A DNA stretch of 64,000 nt, taken from assembly GCF_019649055.1 (NCBI RefSeq), contig NW_026570225.1:3472001-3536000 (forward strand), written 5' to 3'. This DNA is from Paramacrobiotus metropolitanus. Taxonomy: Eukaryota > Tardigrada > Eutardigrada > Parachela > Macrobiotidae. Position 1 is the first letter of the stretch. Each line of letters starts with the position of its first letter. The notes under the pieces are model-generated. The model searched no databases. It had not been told where the DNA came from and saw only the letters and a program-made list of their open reading frames with translations. A program made the translations under genes and the position numbers. Below, piece after piece: positions 23,139 through 35,875 of the stretch.

Positions 23139-24681
23139 ATGGTTGTGTTGGACAACATTAAACATTTGACTCAAGGTAAGCCTGTCGGTCCTAAAGATTT
23201 ACAAAATCAATTTTGTGCAAATTAAAAAAGCACTTTAATGTGTGCATTGTGGAATTAACGCAATTTAAATGGTAAAAGATTTATTTGCTGTGTTAAAAAT
23301 ATACTGTTGCGAAGAGTTTGCAAAAAAATGTTTTTTTTTTCCAGAGTATGGTACCTATGTACACAGTGCTCTATGATTTATGCCGGTAAAATATTCGCTG
23401 CTTGCAGGAAGTGAACCTCCACACTTGGACCCAAGCAAGCCGACTCTTTACAGCCTAAGATTCTCCCCATTTTCCGAAAGAGCAAGATTAGTTTTGAATA
23501 TAAAACACATACCGTAAGACCATCTTCTAATGTAAATCACAGACGCAGATCTGGAGCTTCAAAGGAACAACTCATATAAATAGGCAATCGGCACTATGAA
23601 GCAACACAAGCCCACCGTTCGGATTTTCATTTTAGTTTCAACGTTGTCAACATTCATGTAAGGAATCGTCCTGATTGGTACTGGAAGAAAAATCCATTGG
23701 GAAAAGTTCCCACATTGGAAGAGCCAGATGGATCTATCGTTTATGAATCTCTTATTATTGCGGAGTATCTGGATGACAAATACCGCGATCATTTTCCCCT
23801 GCTTCCCAGGGATCCATATGAGCGAGCGCAGCAAAAACAACTTGTGGTAAGTTCCTTTTTTAAGTGTTTTATCTACAGATCTTAGTATTCACTCGATCCA
23901 AAACAACAAAACTATTGGCAATTCAAACTATTATATATAGATATATTGAAAAAATTTTATTTAACGTTGCTGTTATATTGCTGTTTTGTTTTTCCAGGCA
24001 GCGGTTATCGAAACGGTGAGTACCGGATACGATAAAATTGTGACAAACAAAGTGTATGAATGCATTTTAGGCATCGTATAAGCACACGGTAATTGAAGGC
24101 GACCAAGAAGCCAAACACACCGTGGAAAATGGTTTGGATGCCGTAGAACGAATGCTTCAACAATACTTTTGGTCAGGTATAAATGAAGTCAAAATTTTAT
24201 GTACTTAATATCGTAGTATACTTCTACTTTGCACACATACAAAGTCACAATATACAATGCCTATGCGGTATGGTATGTGGACATTGTACTGTAGGTGAGA
24301 CGATTTAAGAAAAATGTTACACTCGTACATACATTACCGATTAATAGGCGGCAATGCCGCTTTATCCACCCAAACCTTTGCGAAAGCATTGTATTGGTAA
24401 AAAAAGTGATATGTATACGGGAATGTGTGTGCTTTTTCTGTTAAGGAAACAAGATCGGCTTCGCTGATCTTATGTTGTGGCCTTGGTTCGAACGGTTACC
24501 GGCAATCAGCGAAATCGCTGGGTTGGACTTTACAGAAAAACGTCATCCAAAAATTACGGAATGGATGCATCTGATGCTTGCAGTTCCCGAAATAAAGGAA
24601 ACCGCGTACTCTACCAAGGAGCGTGTGGAGTTTTTGGAAACTCGCAAAAGTGGTGCAATAAATTATGACGTTGGTCTATGA
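23139..24681 (+). CDS. Omega-class glutathione S-transferase with Ser at the catalytic Cys position
   Basis: Six exons, 23139-23175, 23408-23513, 23636-23846, 23998-24015, 24071-24175 and 24446-24681, join in phase to about 237 residues, the normal omega length. The thioredoxin-fold half contains TLYSLRFSPFSERARLVL, WYWKKNPLGKVPTLE and the glutathione-binding YESLIIAEYLDDKY. The helical C-terminal half has GFADLMLWPWFERL and LDFTEKRHPKITEWM. All are omega hallmarks. In omega GSTs the motif is F-C-P-F-A-E-R, with Cys giving thioltransferase and dehydroascorbate reductase activity; here it reads F-S-P-F-S-E-R, so Ser replaces Cys. Exon 4 is only 18 bp. Cytosolic and enzymatically altered by inference. 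Confidence 0.9.
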
Positions 24682-26739
24682 TAAAGGTGGCAAAATGAAT
24701 GCGCTAGCTCATTTTTATATTAATATTGCAGCATACAAATGCATGGCAGCATTCATCGTCTTCTTGCATGGTCGTGCATAGTCGTCGTCGTATGTAACAG
24801 AATAATAATTATAGGAATATTATAACTCAATAATTAACATGGACGCCCATAATTCTGGTTTCTTGAAGTCAACATCATAAAGGCCATTCGAAATCAAATT
24901 TCGAGAAGTAAAACGTGCACAAACATGTGCGCACTTGGGTTTTGTTTAGACAAATAATATTCTGCTAGAGCTTTAAAACTTTAATACAACGCGCAACAGT
25001 AATTAATAAAGACGTACAACGGCATGTACGAGACTTGTACGTAATTTGTATCGCTATATTATTTTGTCGCTCGTTAAAAACTTGAAATGCAGTTTCCAGG
25101 AAATTGTTCCAGCTTCCAGTATCCGAAAAATACGGTTGGTGGATTAGGTATCTGGGTTGGGTGAAAACTACGGACATGCAGTAGCTTTTATATTTTATTC
25201 CTGAACCACTATAAGCAGAAGTGCAGAGGCTTTTGTATGAAAATCGAAGTTTATAAAAGTCATAATGAATTTATGACCATCTATTACCTACTGATTCCGT
25301 CCTATAATATTTGGCAGCAAATCTAAAGATTTCAAATTTTTAATACATGATATAATTTTAAAAATATATGCCTGTCTGAGCCTAAAGGAATTCTGAAAAG
25401 TTAAATATTCGAAGGAAGCATAACTACGAGATGTTTAAATTTCTAATGTTTTTCAGTGTTTAAGTTTTGAATGTAAAGCATTGTGTAAAGAATTCTGACT
25501 GGCACCGTGTGCAATTTGATGGCTAATTGGCTAGTGTACATTGAAAAGGTTTATACCACGAGATTTAGTATCATTCATTTACTCAAATATTGCAGCTGTG
25601 CTATCATGACATCGCAATTTGCTCCAAAAAACAAATGAAATTCTAATATAACACAATAATGTTCTATGTACTCGTATTAAAGTCGAAATGAATGACTTAT
25701 CTCAATGCAAAATGTCAAGATGAATGACCTACACATGCAGTACCACCATGAGATACGTTGTTGCATTTTCCGATATAAGTTTCTATGCGCGCGCATGCAG
25801 ATCGCTCGCTGTCTTTAGCAGCTTTGATTTCCTGGACCAAAAGCTTTTGATAGCCACTGCTGCGACACGAATTTCGGAAGTGTTACTAAGAAAACCGCGT
25901 CAGCACTACTACTAGGAGCTCTTCCACGAGACTTCCTAAAGGATTTAATACAACTGTATTAACGTGCGACCAAAAGCGGCACTTTCAGATTTCACTAACC
26001 GCATGCACACTGCGATGTGCGTCTTCGTTCGGCGTAGTAGCGAACAGCGATAACTCATAATCAAATCTAGGTGCGCTTGGTAACGTTGATACCGCGTCTG
26101 GCACAACCGGAAATGAAACTGCCATCCGTCAATTAGCCCGTTATTGTGCCAACACTAGCAGCTGATGCAGAGAGCAACAGCCCGAAAAGTACATTCAAGA
26201 CACGACTGGTGAAGTGCGGATGGATGATCAGTAGTTTTAGCTCTCTGATTGATAGAAGTGGCTAAAAATTGGATGTCAAGTCCAGCTGATATCGTTCTGT
26301 TTAGATAAACGATTTTCGTTTAAAACTCTCAATCATAAAGCCTATTTCCTCCTCACAATGCTTTCTGAAATTTCATTAATATGACGGGCTGCGCTATAGA
26401 ATTAAGGTAGACCTGTTTTCCGCTTAATTGCATTGTTGTCGCTACATACAATACTCGTATATTGTACGCATTATGGAACTTTAATTTATCGGCTTTTCTT
26501 GAATCGGCATCTGATGCATTAGTAACATGCTTACCTATTTGGGCGTGATTTTTGGTTGGCAATTGCATGACATTGTATAATATACAATAATGTTGCAGAT
26601 TATTATCTGCAACAAGGTTTCTGCTTCTTTGCTAATACTGATAAAAAAAACTAAAATACTCATAATTCACAAAGAATAAATTCCTGTATCATGTAGAAAA
26701 AGACATACATTTCATTGCGTAGGCGCTATTATCCTCTTA
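24682..26739. other. Noncoding AT-rich spacer
   Basis: 3' flank of the GST gene followed by about 2 kb without a recognisable exon on either strand. Confidence 0.4.
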
Positions 26740-28140
26740 AGTTTTAAAACGTTTTTATGCGTACCCCCATTTGATCATGAAACGGCATATTTTCACCCAC
26801 CGTGCGTAATCTGTTTACGGCCTGTTCGCCATTAGCGTAAGTAATTTGCCAGCGTGGATGGCAGGAACGAGTGGTAATTTCGTGTTTGATCTGTGCAAAA
26901 AAGTTTTCAGGCTATTGAGGGTAAAAGGCGCACGACATAATGAGAATGGGCCTGAGCCCGTAACAAAGTTGTTCTGCCGCGCCGAATAGGACGACGGGAA
27001 AAACATAATGACTTTCAGGTCGTGTTGCCGGGCGCATTGCGTGAGAAAGTTACGCCACAGCCCATTCCCTTTTGCAGCCGTTATTCGTTAATAGGCCTTC
27101 TACACTGCACAGGCGTGCAGCCTCAGCAGCCGTACATGTCACATCGCGGATGGCGTATTTTGTCTCCATGAATGGATGCTGGCGATGCACTTGTGCGGCT
27201 GCAGCACTGCACAGCACAGCGGATCCTTTGTTCAGCGGGAATCAGGCGCACTGCCGAGTACGTGATTGTTGTGGGCTGGTTATGAGGAAATCTAAGTACA
27301 AAAGGTCAACACAAGTCCATAACTAAGCTTTATTGACTCTGACACTACTTCGGACTGCTTAACATCATGGACAAATATTACTGACTAGTTACCTCACTTC
27401 ATCACTGGACATATATGTGTAACCGCCATTTGCCATTGATGCCAAAGAGAGACGAGCCGCTCGCTGCCCGGCCGGTTCATGCTGCATGCTTGTAAACTTT
27501 TTGCTCCACTTTGGGGAATAGTGTACACGGCTCAAATCGTCATCCTTTAGAAGAAAGATATTCGCGGGCGGAGAATCCATAAAATTACGCAACCTGTGCG
27601 CGGTGTAGTCCGCGTTCGGTGCTGTGTGTGTGTACAGTGGCGCGCCATTGTGTCAGTGATTTCTCAACATGTGCAAATAACATGGATTACAATCTTAAGA
27701 TATCGCCTTATAGTGCACTGATCGACCGCTAAGCGCCGCTATGGATATCACATCCCTTCTTCCCTTCAAGTATATTGTCAGCGGCTGCGGCAATTTTTCT
27801 CTTTTTAACATGATCCGATAATACACATCAAATGTAACTGGACGCACGGGTTATATGGCGGAATATATCGCGGCGAAGAACTGATTTGAAAAGTACTTCA
27901 ATACATATAATCTGATGACATAAGATTTCCGCAACAGGATGCAGATTTCCTGTCTCCCATATATATGAATCAGCTGGCTTCACTGCATGGCGTCAAAGAA
28001 GCGCAAGATGTGTTTCTTGATTAACGGTTCTTAAGTTAAATTACCGGTTTGACCGGGGTTAATCTGATCAATCCCGACCTCGAATTATGGGACACCGGAA
28101 ATAACACTTAATTTAGCAATTTCAGTTTTATCTGGCACTA
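26740..28140. pseudogene. GC-richer island with broken coding frames, origin unknown
   Basis: Base composition shifts to clearly higher G+C than the flanks. On the minus strand a stretch around 26.75-27.06 kb reads protein-like across frame changes (for example LWRNFLTQCARQHDLKVIMF, then later WQITYANGEQAVNRLRTVGE). A further piece near 27.06-27.24 kb contains METKYAIRDVTC. Another minus-strand block at 27400-27600 encodes MDSPPANIFLLKDDDLSR and ends at a donor-like GAG-GTAACT. On the plus strand near 27.94-28.02 kb a short block reads DADFLSPIYMNQLASLHGV before a stop. None forms an intact gene. This could be decayed foreign or bacterial-like DNA, an eroded mobile gene, or an intron-containing gene I failed to join. 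The frame breaks are visible; the interpretation is not firm. Confidence 0.35.
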
Positions 28141-28268
28141 TGTGCCAAGGAGTAGTAACGCTGTTTTTCGTATTGCAATTGTTCCACATTGACCAATGCG
28201 AGGCGTCACTCAACGGAAACTACGAGTATCGTACCAGCAATATTGTGATTCTGAGTTGATTTGATGTT

Positions 28269-31200
28269 ATGAGGTCAACCGCTTTTATTCTAATGCTAGG
28301 TAAGTGATGCCGCTATTGTTTTGAATTAAGATTTGCATAACTTCATGCACCGATAATACTCCACACAGCTTTAAACTTTAACGGCAGTGCTTGTGCTTAT
28401 AATGTATGCCATCGACAATGTTTCCTCTTGAGTTAAAACAAACACCCCGGGCCGGGTTGTGGTGGATGCTAACAATAACTAAAATATATAGTGGTCTAAT
28501 TTTGCGTGCTGGAAATTTAGTATCCGATTTTTGTGATTTTAATTTCTGAATTTGTTTTTGTAATTTCAGAGTTTTAATACTAAATAGCTATAAAATTTTT
28601 TTGCTCAGTTCTTATCTAACGGATTACTTTAGTAAAACGTCCGTAGACCGAACACGTTTCTTGATTGACACACATATTATATAGTCTGATATGATGTATA
28701 GTATGCTTTTAAGAATTATAAGTTAATTATGTACTGTTACAACAACGCCTTGCAGTGGCAGCAAAACATGCTAAAAGGCGTTCTACATCTTATCAGTAAA
28801 TATTACCATAGTGCTGACACACCGGAATTTGAATTACAATCAGTTCTGAGGTTAAATAACTTAACCTTAATGAAATATAGGTACCTTTATGCGGCAGCGT
28901 ACCGGCGCTTCGATAATATTAAAAACGTCATAGACACAGTACTGCCCAACATATGTATTACTGTACTACTCTGTATCTGTATTACATACTAATTTTTAGC
29001 TTACTTACAGCTTACTTAGAAAGCGATAACCGGCGGTGCGTGTTTACTTACAATATAGAAATTAAGGTCATTATTACGGAAATTCAAGATTGGCTTACAA
29101 GTAGTTTTGTGTGCAGTGCAACAATATAAGTGCACCAGGTGTGAGTCGGTGCATCAATATTAAACTGGTGAACAGAATTTAAATTTTCTATCCAAAGTTT
29201 GTTTGTTTTTCGTAACTCTTTAATTTAACCAAATTTCATCAGCGTCTAATTACACATTAATGCGTTCGAGGAATTCTAACGAAAAGACATTTTTCTATGT
29301 TTTATGTGAACATTCAAAATCTGTCTACCGTATGAGAGCAAAGTAAAAATTTTGGCGTTCTGTTCTGTAAATAAATGATTGTTATGCGCACATCTGTATA
29401 CGGTATACATATGTATGCCAATAGGACTACACTGCGTGTAGGATAATAAGACTAGATCAAGCTGTCAATACTTGTTACCAATCTAATAATTTACCAAAAA
29501 AGGAATTCAGTCATAACGGATTACACTTGTCTTTTCAGGCGCGTTGTTGTTGTCAATGCATTATTGTTCTTCCAAAAAGACCAAGAAGTATGCACAACTG
29601 GTCCCAGCGAGAAACCGACCGGCTCCGACGGCTCATCATACTTACCGATACCATGCAAAAGAGAAAATCCTAAGGAATCGTTTTACTCCTAATGCAGTTC
29701 GTTACAAGAAGCCGCGAGCTCGGGCTAACAAGATTAACCGGCCCAATCTACTCGTCGGCCGAAAACTCGTCTATCATCATTTCCGACGAAATCGAGCCCG
29801 ACTGCCCGATATAACGGACTTAATTAGAATCCGCAGCAATAATCGCGAATGGTTCGAGCTGCCGGAAAATGTTACCGTCAGTCCATCACGACCGGAAGTG
29901 CAATGGTATGGGAATTCCTATATTCCTTACCGCTACCGCTGCCAGTCGTCCATCGTCTGCAGTGCTAACCGCATAGCGCGATTGTTGGACTCTGACAACC
30001 ACAGCCTCATTGATCGTGACCATCCGGCCGATCGAATCCAGAAAATTCCCTTCTGCTCGCTGGTGCGCCTTAATTATGAGTTGCCCTTTACCGAACTGCC
30101 GAATTTGGTGGCCGCCACATTGTCGTCGGATATGCTGTCTGGCAACACAATGGTTCAAAAACTGAGGTAAAGTAAAGGCAAGGCCGGTGCCGAAAGTTTT
30201 ACATATGGGTCGATAATTTGTTGATTATGCTCTATTATGCCTAACAACTACAGCGTGATTACGTTAACGTTAACATGAGTCATGAATCGCTAACGTAAAC
30301 ATGGAAAACCTCACCTGCTTCATTTGATTCATTGTTTTTTTAGATTTCCTAATTCTTATGACAAAACACCAGAATATTAAGCCTATGACAAAATAAAATT
30401 TACATATTTTGACTTAACGATATTATTGTACGCAGTAAGTGATGGCTTCTTCAATTCGGTACAGATTTTACTCGGCATATCTATACGGAGTTCACCAAAT
30501 GCACGGAAAAAAAGATTTTTCGTCGGAAAAATACGAACATTTTTTTGTTTCGCACGTGATACTGTACATATTTTTAATTACTTTACTTTAATGATATTGT
30601 GACCAATTACTGTAATGGAGCTTTAGTACGAGCAACACGGTGATGCCACTGTACAACTTTACAACAGCTTTATATTAATACCGATAGTGAGTACCGATTT
30701 CTACATACTACGGTAGAGACTAGAGTATTGTACTAATGATGATATTATTATGTACAATAAATGATTAAACAATGCAGTACTACTCCGCGTACTTCTTCCG
30801 TCCATTTTACATAACTTTGTAAGTTAACTTAACATAAGAATAGGATTGTGAGCAACACTTATCGTTCTGTGTAAATAATAATGATGTTAATAATCTATGC
30901 ACTTCGAACACTGCTTCGCGCCAGTAAAATAAACTTGATTACAGAATTAATTACGTACAGAAATTAAAAGCAAGTTAATAAATTAGGTAAAAATAATATT
31001 AATAGCTTAAATTGTTTTGTCTATTGTAAAACATGCTATAGTAATTGCGAAGGACAGAAGCACCTGTAGTTGTACCCGTTATCGAGGTAATGCCTCTACT
31101 CATTGCGCGAACTTTTGCAGATTTTTACTGGAGATATTTCAAGCCAGTTTGGATAAATATATGACAAGTGATTCTTCCGGGGAAATATTCGTGGCACCGC

Positions 31201-32230
31201 AGAATTCGGATTCCTCAACGTGCAAATTCAAGCGATCCACAGAACCACTAATGCGATCCTTGTACACTTTCATGAACATACTGTCCACGCGGGAAGGAGG
31301 GGAAGGCTTTGTCACAGGTTTCTGTCTCACAAATTGTTTTCTGATACGAAACGCTGTTAATTTCCCTACAATATACAGTATCTTAGAAATTGCTGGTTTT
31401 TATTAAATAATTAGTAACAGACGGCACACATATCGCGAATAAAACAGTCAACAAAACCGTGCACAATACAAGTTAATAGCGTTTTCTGGTTATATGAGCA
31501 CAGCCTTGACAAAGAGCGCGAAAGCCTGTAAAGACAAAGAAGATGAATATTATCCATTAAGTCTGCTGCCGTGTCTGGACTTTTCCGTCGGATCCGAACA
31601 AGTGCTTCTTCTTCAGGACCAAAGAACATTATTTGGAAATCAAGAGCTTTGTAGGTAAGCACGAATGTTTGAAGCTGAATAATTTTTGAGATGTGACTGC
31701 ATGCCAGAATCGAAGAAACTCGAAATAAAAAACCGCTTCGCAGGTTGCGTTTTGAAGTGCGTTGTGAACAGTATAACAGCTGTCCAATTTCCATTAAACA
31801 AATTCGAAATTTTCCCTGAAAATAATTGTATTAATTTTTAGACGCTTTCTAAAGGTCAATATAAGCCGATGCCTTTTGATGGACCAGCCGCATTCCTGCA
31901 CTGAAGAGCATCTGGTTGCTCTTAATAATTTTGCCCGTCGTTTTTACATGTGCGTTGGCATTTTACAGCATAGTAGCAGTTCGGTAAGTAAAATTTTTCA
32001 TGGTGCAAAAGAAAACAATTACTATAAGCATTTATCGTCGCTACAGTGGCGAGAAAACATCAGCAGTGACCTTTCTGTATTTTCAGGGTCAGGTAGAGGA
32101 GATTTATGTGGGGGAGCCAGTCGTCGATGCTCAACAACTTGAAGTCCCTCCAAGCAAAGCCAGTACGCATTTCCGGTCTTTTTTAACCTCGTACGTTATA
32201 GTCTTGTGCATCTCGTTATCGTGTTATTGA
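28269..32230 (+). CDS. Novel secreted, probably GPI-anchored Arg-rich protein
   Basis: Exon 1 (28269-28299) and exon 2 (29539-30166) join at phase 1 to give the signal peptide MRSTAFILMLGALLLSMHYC, which proves the splice. The mature N-terminus is strongly basic (many R, K and H). Then come a segment with WFELPENVTVSPSRPEVQW (one N-glycosylation site), RYRCQSSIVC and FCSLVRLNYEL. Exon 2 ends at AG-GTAAAG in phase 2. The best continuation is 31842-31983 and 32087-32230, which fit in phase, add Cys (RCLL, HSCTEE, MCVG) and end in a hydrophobic tail SFLTSYVIVLCISLSCY typical of a GPI signal. Total about 314 residues. A competing third exon at 31126-31402 also fits in phase. No known domain is recognised. 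Confidence 0.6.
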
Positions 32231-33124
32231 AATCTTACAACGAAAATCTGCTAGTAATTGCTAACATTGTGCACGTCTGTGTAAATGTATACTAGCTTAC
32301 GTCTTCGCAGAATAAATATTAATTTACAAAGCAATAGGATATCGTTAACAAGCATTTGATTTTAAGCTTTTAACTGTGAAAAACTTTCTTTGAGCCTTTA
32401 TTTTGCTTATGTGTACGTGCTTCTCAAAATAAAATTTAGTTGGACGGATTTGGGATTTTTTATAAGCTCCCCCAAGATCGCGCTTCGCTGTATTATTAAT
32501 TATTGTTGGGTAAGTGTACAAAACAAATAAAAGTACAAATAATAGAACCCCCAAGTAAATTCGCTTTTTGAACGCAAGTGATTGGTCTATTACGTATTCG
32601 CCTGCGACAAAACTATGATATTGGATTGGCTAAATTTAGTATTGTACGAGTACGATGTTTGAGAACACAAGCGCACTATTTATACTGTACTCGCACTCCG
32701 TACAGGTCGTAAGAAAAATTATATTATTAGTAATACGTATATTATTCGAAGTATTGTACATCATGTTTTTAATATGCATTAACCACATGAAAACACCGCT
32801 CAATTAGGTATACGCTGAAATAGAGCTACACATGCTGCGACACAAAAACGATGCATCTGATGTAACTCAGCAGTGAAACAACACACAATAGTCAATAGTC
32901 ATCCCATTAAAAATACCTTTCTGTAGGTAATACAGTGAAGATTTCGTAAGTATTAAATACAAGTGTACAGATACCTACATTCACTCGGTTTCCGGATGTC
33001 CATATATACATTCTCACTGTCCCTTACCCACCTCATTAATCAACAGAATAACACGCACTGGACCGAACAAATCACAGAGTACAACAGAGTATTACCTTAC
33101 GTTGCTTAAATTTTTAGATAATTT
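32231..33124. other. Convergent spacer
   Basis: AT-rich, no coding exon. AATAAA-like signals (for example near 32310 on +) suit the upstream gene. Confidence 0.4.
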
Positions 33125-34541
33125 TTATAATGATATAGCCACAATTCCTAAAATGCAAATCGCCATAACGATCACGAGGCTTTTCAATGCCGGAGATTTG
33201 TTACACAAATCGCGTCCTGAGCAAATGCAGGTCTCGACGCCTGTGTCTTTGTCAATTTGGCAGCCATCCACAGGAGCAGGTGGACGTAGCATGCAGTTGC
33301 GCTGTGTAAGACCTGTTAAAATTGCAAAGATTAAAGCATAAACCACTACTATGTGTAGCACCAGATATTCAACATTTAATATATGCACACGTACTGTATG
33401 TATGTACTTGTATGTATGGGTCACTCTTTATTACAGAAAGTTAAGAAACCATTAAAGTTTATAGTGCAAGTAATGGCAACATGCAGCTACTGTAATTAAT
33501 ATGCCTCTACGATGCTGCGTATCGCAAAGGGAATACCAGGTTACTGTACATTTTAAAAAATAAAGGAAGATAGATTTTCCTAGTGTTTGTATAAGTAAAA
33601 CTCACTTCCTGGACCACGGCGTTTGAAACAGACGTTTTCCCCGGCAGCAAACTGACAGTTGTCGACTAGTGCCGTACTCAGCTGGCTGGGATCGCTGCAT
33701 GCCGGCGCTTTGCTGCTTTCACATACATAGCATCTTATAGCGGTCACTAAAAATTATCATCAATTAATTTATGGTGCCAGTTTCATGTCAACGTCATAGT
33801 GTTTATTTATAGCAAGTTAAAGTTAAATGACAATTCGCATCAGTGACCTATATAAAAGGTACAACTTTTACTAACGTCGATGTTTGTACATATAAAGCGA
33901 GTACGACTGATAAGACAAAATCTAATGTCGGTAAAGAATGCCCGACTGGAAACATTCTCATATATGCGAATTTTGGTTAACTAAAAATCGCTACAAAGTA
34001 AATTCTATTACAAGCAGATTAGGTTTTATGCTGACAGGGCATATATTAGTCTAACGTCTTGGTAATTATTTTCTTTTCTACAACAGTAACTAAGTTATCG
34101 CATAGAAGTTAGAATATCGGTACTTTACTGAAATTGAAGACGGCTGAAACTCATAATATTCTTATGTAATCCACAGTCAGCGCTGCGGGAGGAAGCAGGC
34201 AGCACAAACAGCCAAATTCATTATATATGCTAACAAATAAGGCGGTGAAATTGTTCTACAACAAAAAAGTATAGTATTATATTTATTATCGCCACGAAAA
34301 GTCTATGACAAAAGCACGATTAGTTTCGTAGTTCATAATTCTGTACTGGTGTACATAGGTGCACGGAATTCGAATAATGCAATGGTATTTTGAACTATTC
34401 AGATTTCAGGGTTAAAGAATTATTCGGCGTTTGAAGACTAAAGAATGCTTGGTTACAGAATGCTCACTTACCATGTGTAGCCGAAGCACACACTACTATT
34501 ATCACTGTTGCAATGCCTAACGTCCAGCTGAGGCCATACAT
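33125..34541 (-). CDS. Ly6/quiver (sleepless)-like GPI-anchored protein 2
   Basis: Three minus-strand exons, 34472-34541, 33606-33746 and 33125-33312, all with phase-1 introns. The signal peptide (MYGLSWTLGIATVIIVVC...) is followed by RCYVC, AC, NC, ENVCFKRRGPG, TQRNC, DGC and the closing ETCICSGRDLCN. That gives ten cysteines in the same order as the gene at 18.8 kb. The C-terminus (SLVIVMAICILGIVAISL) is a strong GPI or membrane signal. Identical intron phases, length and layout point to a common origin of the two loci. The ligand or channel partner is unknown. Confidence 0.85.
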
Positions 34542-35875
34542 TTTCTGCCCAGTATATAAAGTTCACGATAAGAAAATAGGAAAAAACCACAATATTTATA
34601 CTGTCTTGAAAGTTTTTATGAGCTGAACTAAGCTGTGGTTTACCGCAAGGCACTCAAAAACGCAAAAAGTATAGTCGTGATTTGTACTTTAAGTGAAGGA
34701 GCAAAAAACGCCTACTACAGCGTAAAAAGGTTGCGTAATTTTTGTTCTTTAAGCGGTAGAAGCACAAGCTACGGAAAACATCCATGTGCTTGCTCCAGAT
34801 GTGTATCGAAATGCGTACAACACCATATGCATGTCATCATACATGTAGTTTAACCGCAAACGTCACCAGAAAATTTATATTCTTAGCATTCAATGCTCTT
34901 TATAAAAGCCAACTAAAACTACGATGACTTCTACTAGTGGACATAGGTACACTGTACGTACGAATGGTGCACCAAAGGCTTTGAAGAGTTTGCACTTTGC
35001 AGATTTATAAATTTGTACCCTGAAGATGTGCGAAAGGATATCTTCAGCATATCCTATCTGCTGTCAGATTGTACAGTACATCCATTTTGTACACTACGAT
35101 CACAACTGTGAGTTGACTCTTCTTAATCTAGCATAAAACTTTTTTGAACTGACCCAGTTGCACGGTTATGACACATGCGCTCACAACTTGATACCAACAC
35201 AAAAGCGGAAGTTATGTAATTCCATCGATTTTTGTGTTGTACTCGTATTTTCAGGAATAGAACATCTCACTCGAATCTCACAAAGACTACTCGTAGAGTA
35301 GCAATCATGTCCAACACAGACTACAAAAAATATACTACAGCAATCCTTACAGTGCTTCTTGAGTTATCTCGTCGCCGCATTACGCGGCACGATGGAGTAT
35401 TCTACGAGTGTCCACGAAAATCAGCAGCTGATAACGATTAACTTGCTCGTTATTTTTACTGACCGCAAACATCGATTCGAATTGTTCGAAATTTATGTGA
35501 GCACTAATAATAAGATGAACCTGCCTATATTTATATTTGAATCAGTGTTTTTAAATGAGTTACAGCAAAAAAAGTATCAGTCAAGAGTCAATTCTTACAC
35601 AGTACGTACTTCTGTAATTTATCGTTCAATATTTATTGTACTTCAGTACGAAATGCATAACGACGGTAAAACTCGTTAATTACGAAATGCAACAGCGGCG
35701 GATATTACACACACAAAACTTCGCGACTCTAGGCGGTTTTCGAGGGAAACGAGAGCTATTCTTTAGCAACTAACAGCCCATTCTAAAAAAATCCTACATC
35801 CCAGTCAGAAACATTACCAGCCCTTTTCAGAAGAGCGTCGGCTTAGCAGTTCTCTGTCGCTCGCAACAGTACAGT
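34542..35875. other. Noncoding spacer
   Basis: Upstream flank of Ly6-like gene 2 and 3' flank of the thyroglobulin-domain gene. Several ORFs of 69-106 codons on the plus strand have no splice context or motif and are judged spurious. Confidence 0.4.

Noticed and set aside
31126-31402. Alternative third exon of the secreted/GPI protein
   Set aside because: It fits in phase after 30166, but it ends without the GPI tail and no donor in it rejoins the later exons; kept only as an alternative.
31411-31794. 127-codon minus-strand ORF
   Set aside because: No splice partners, start context or motif, and it overlaps the likely intron of the plus-strand secreted gene.
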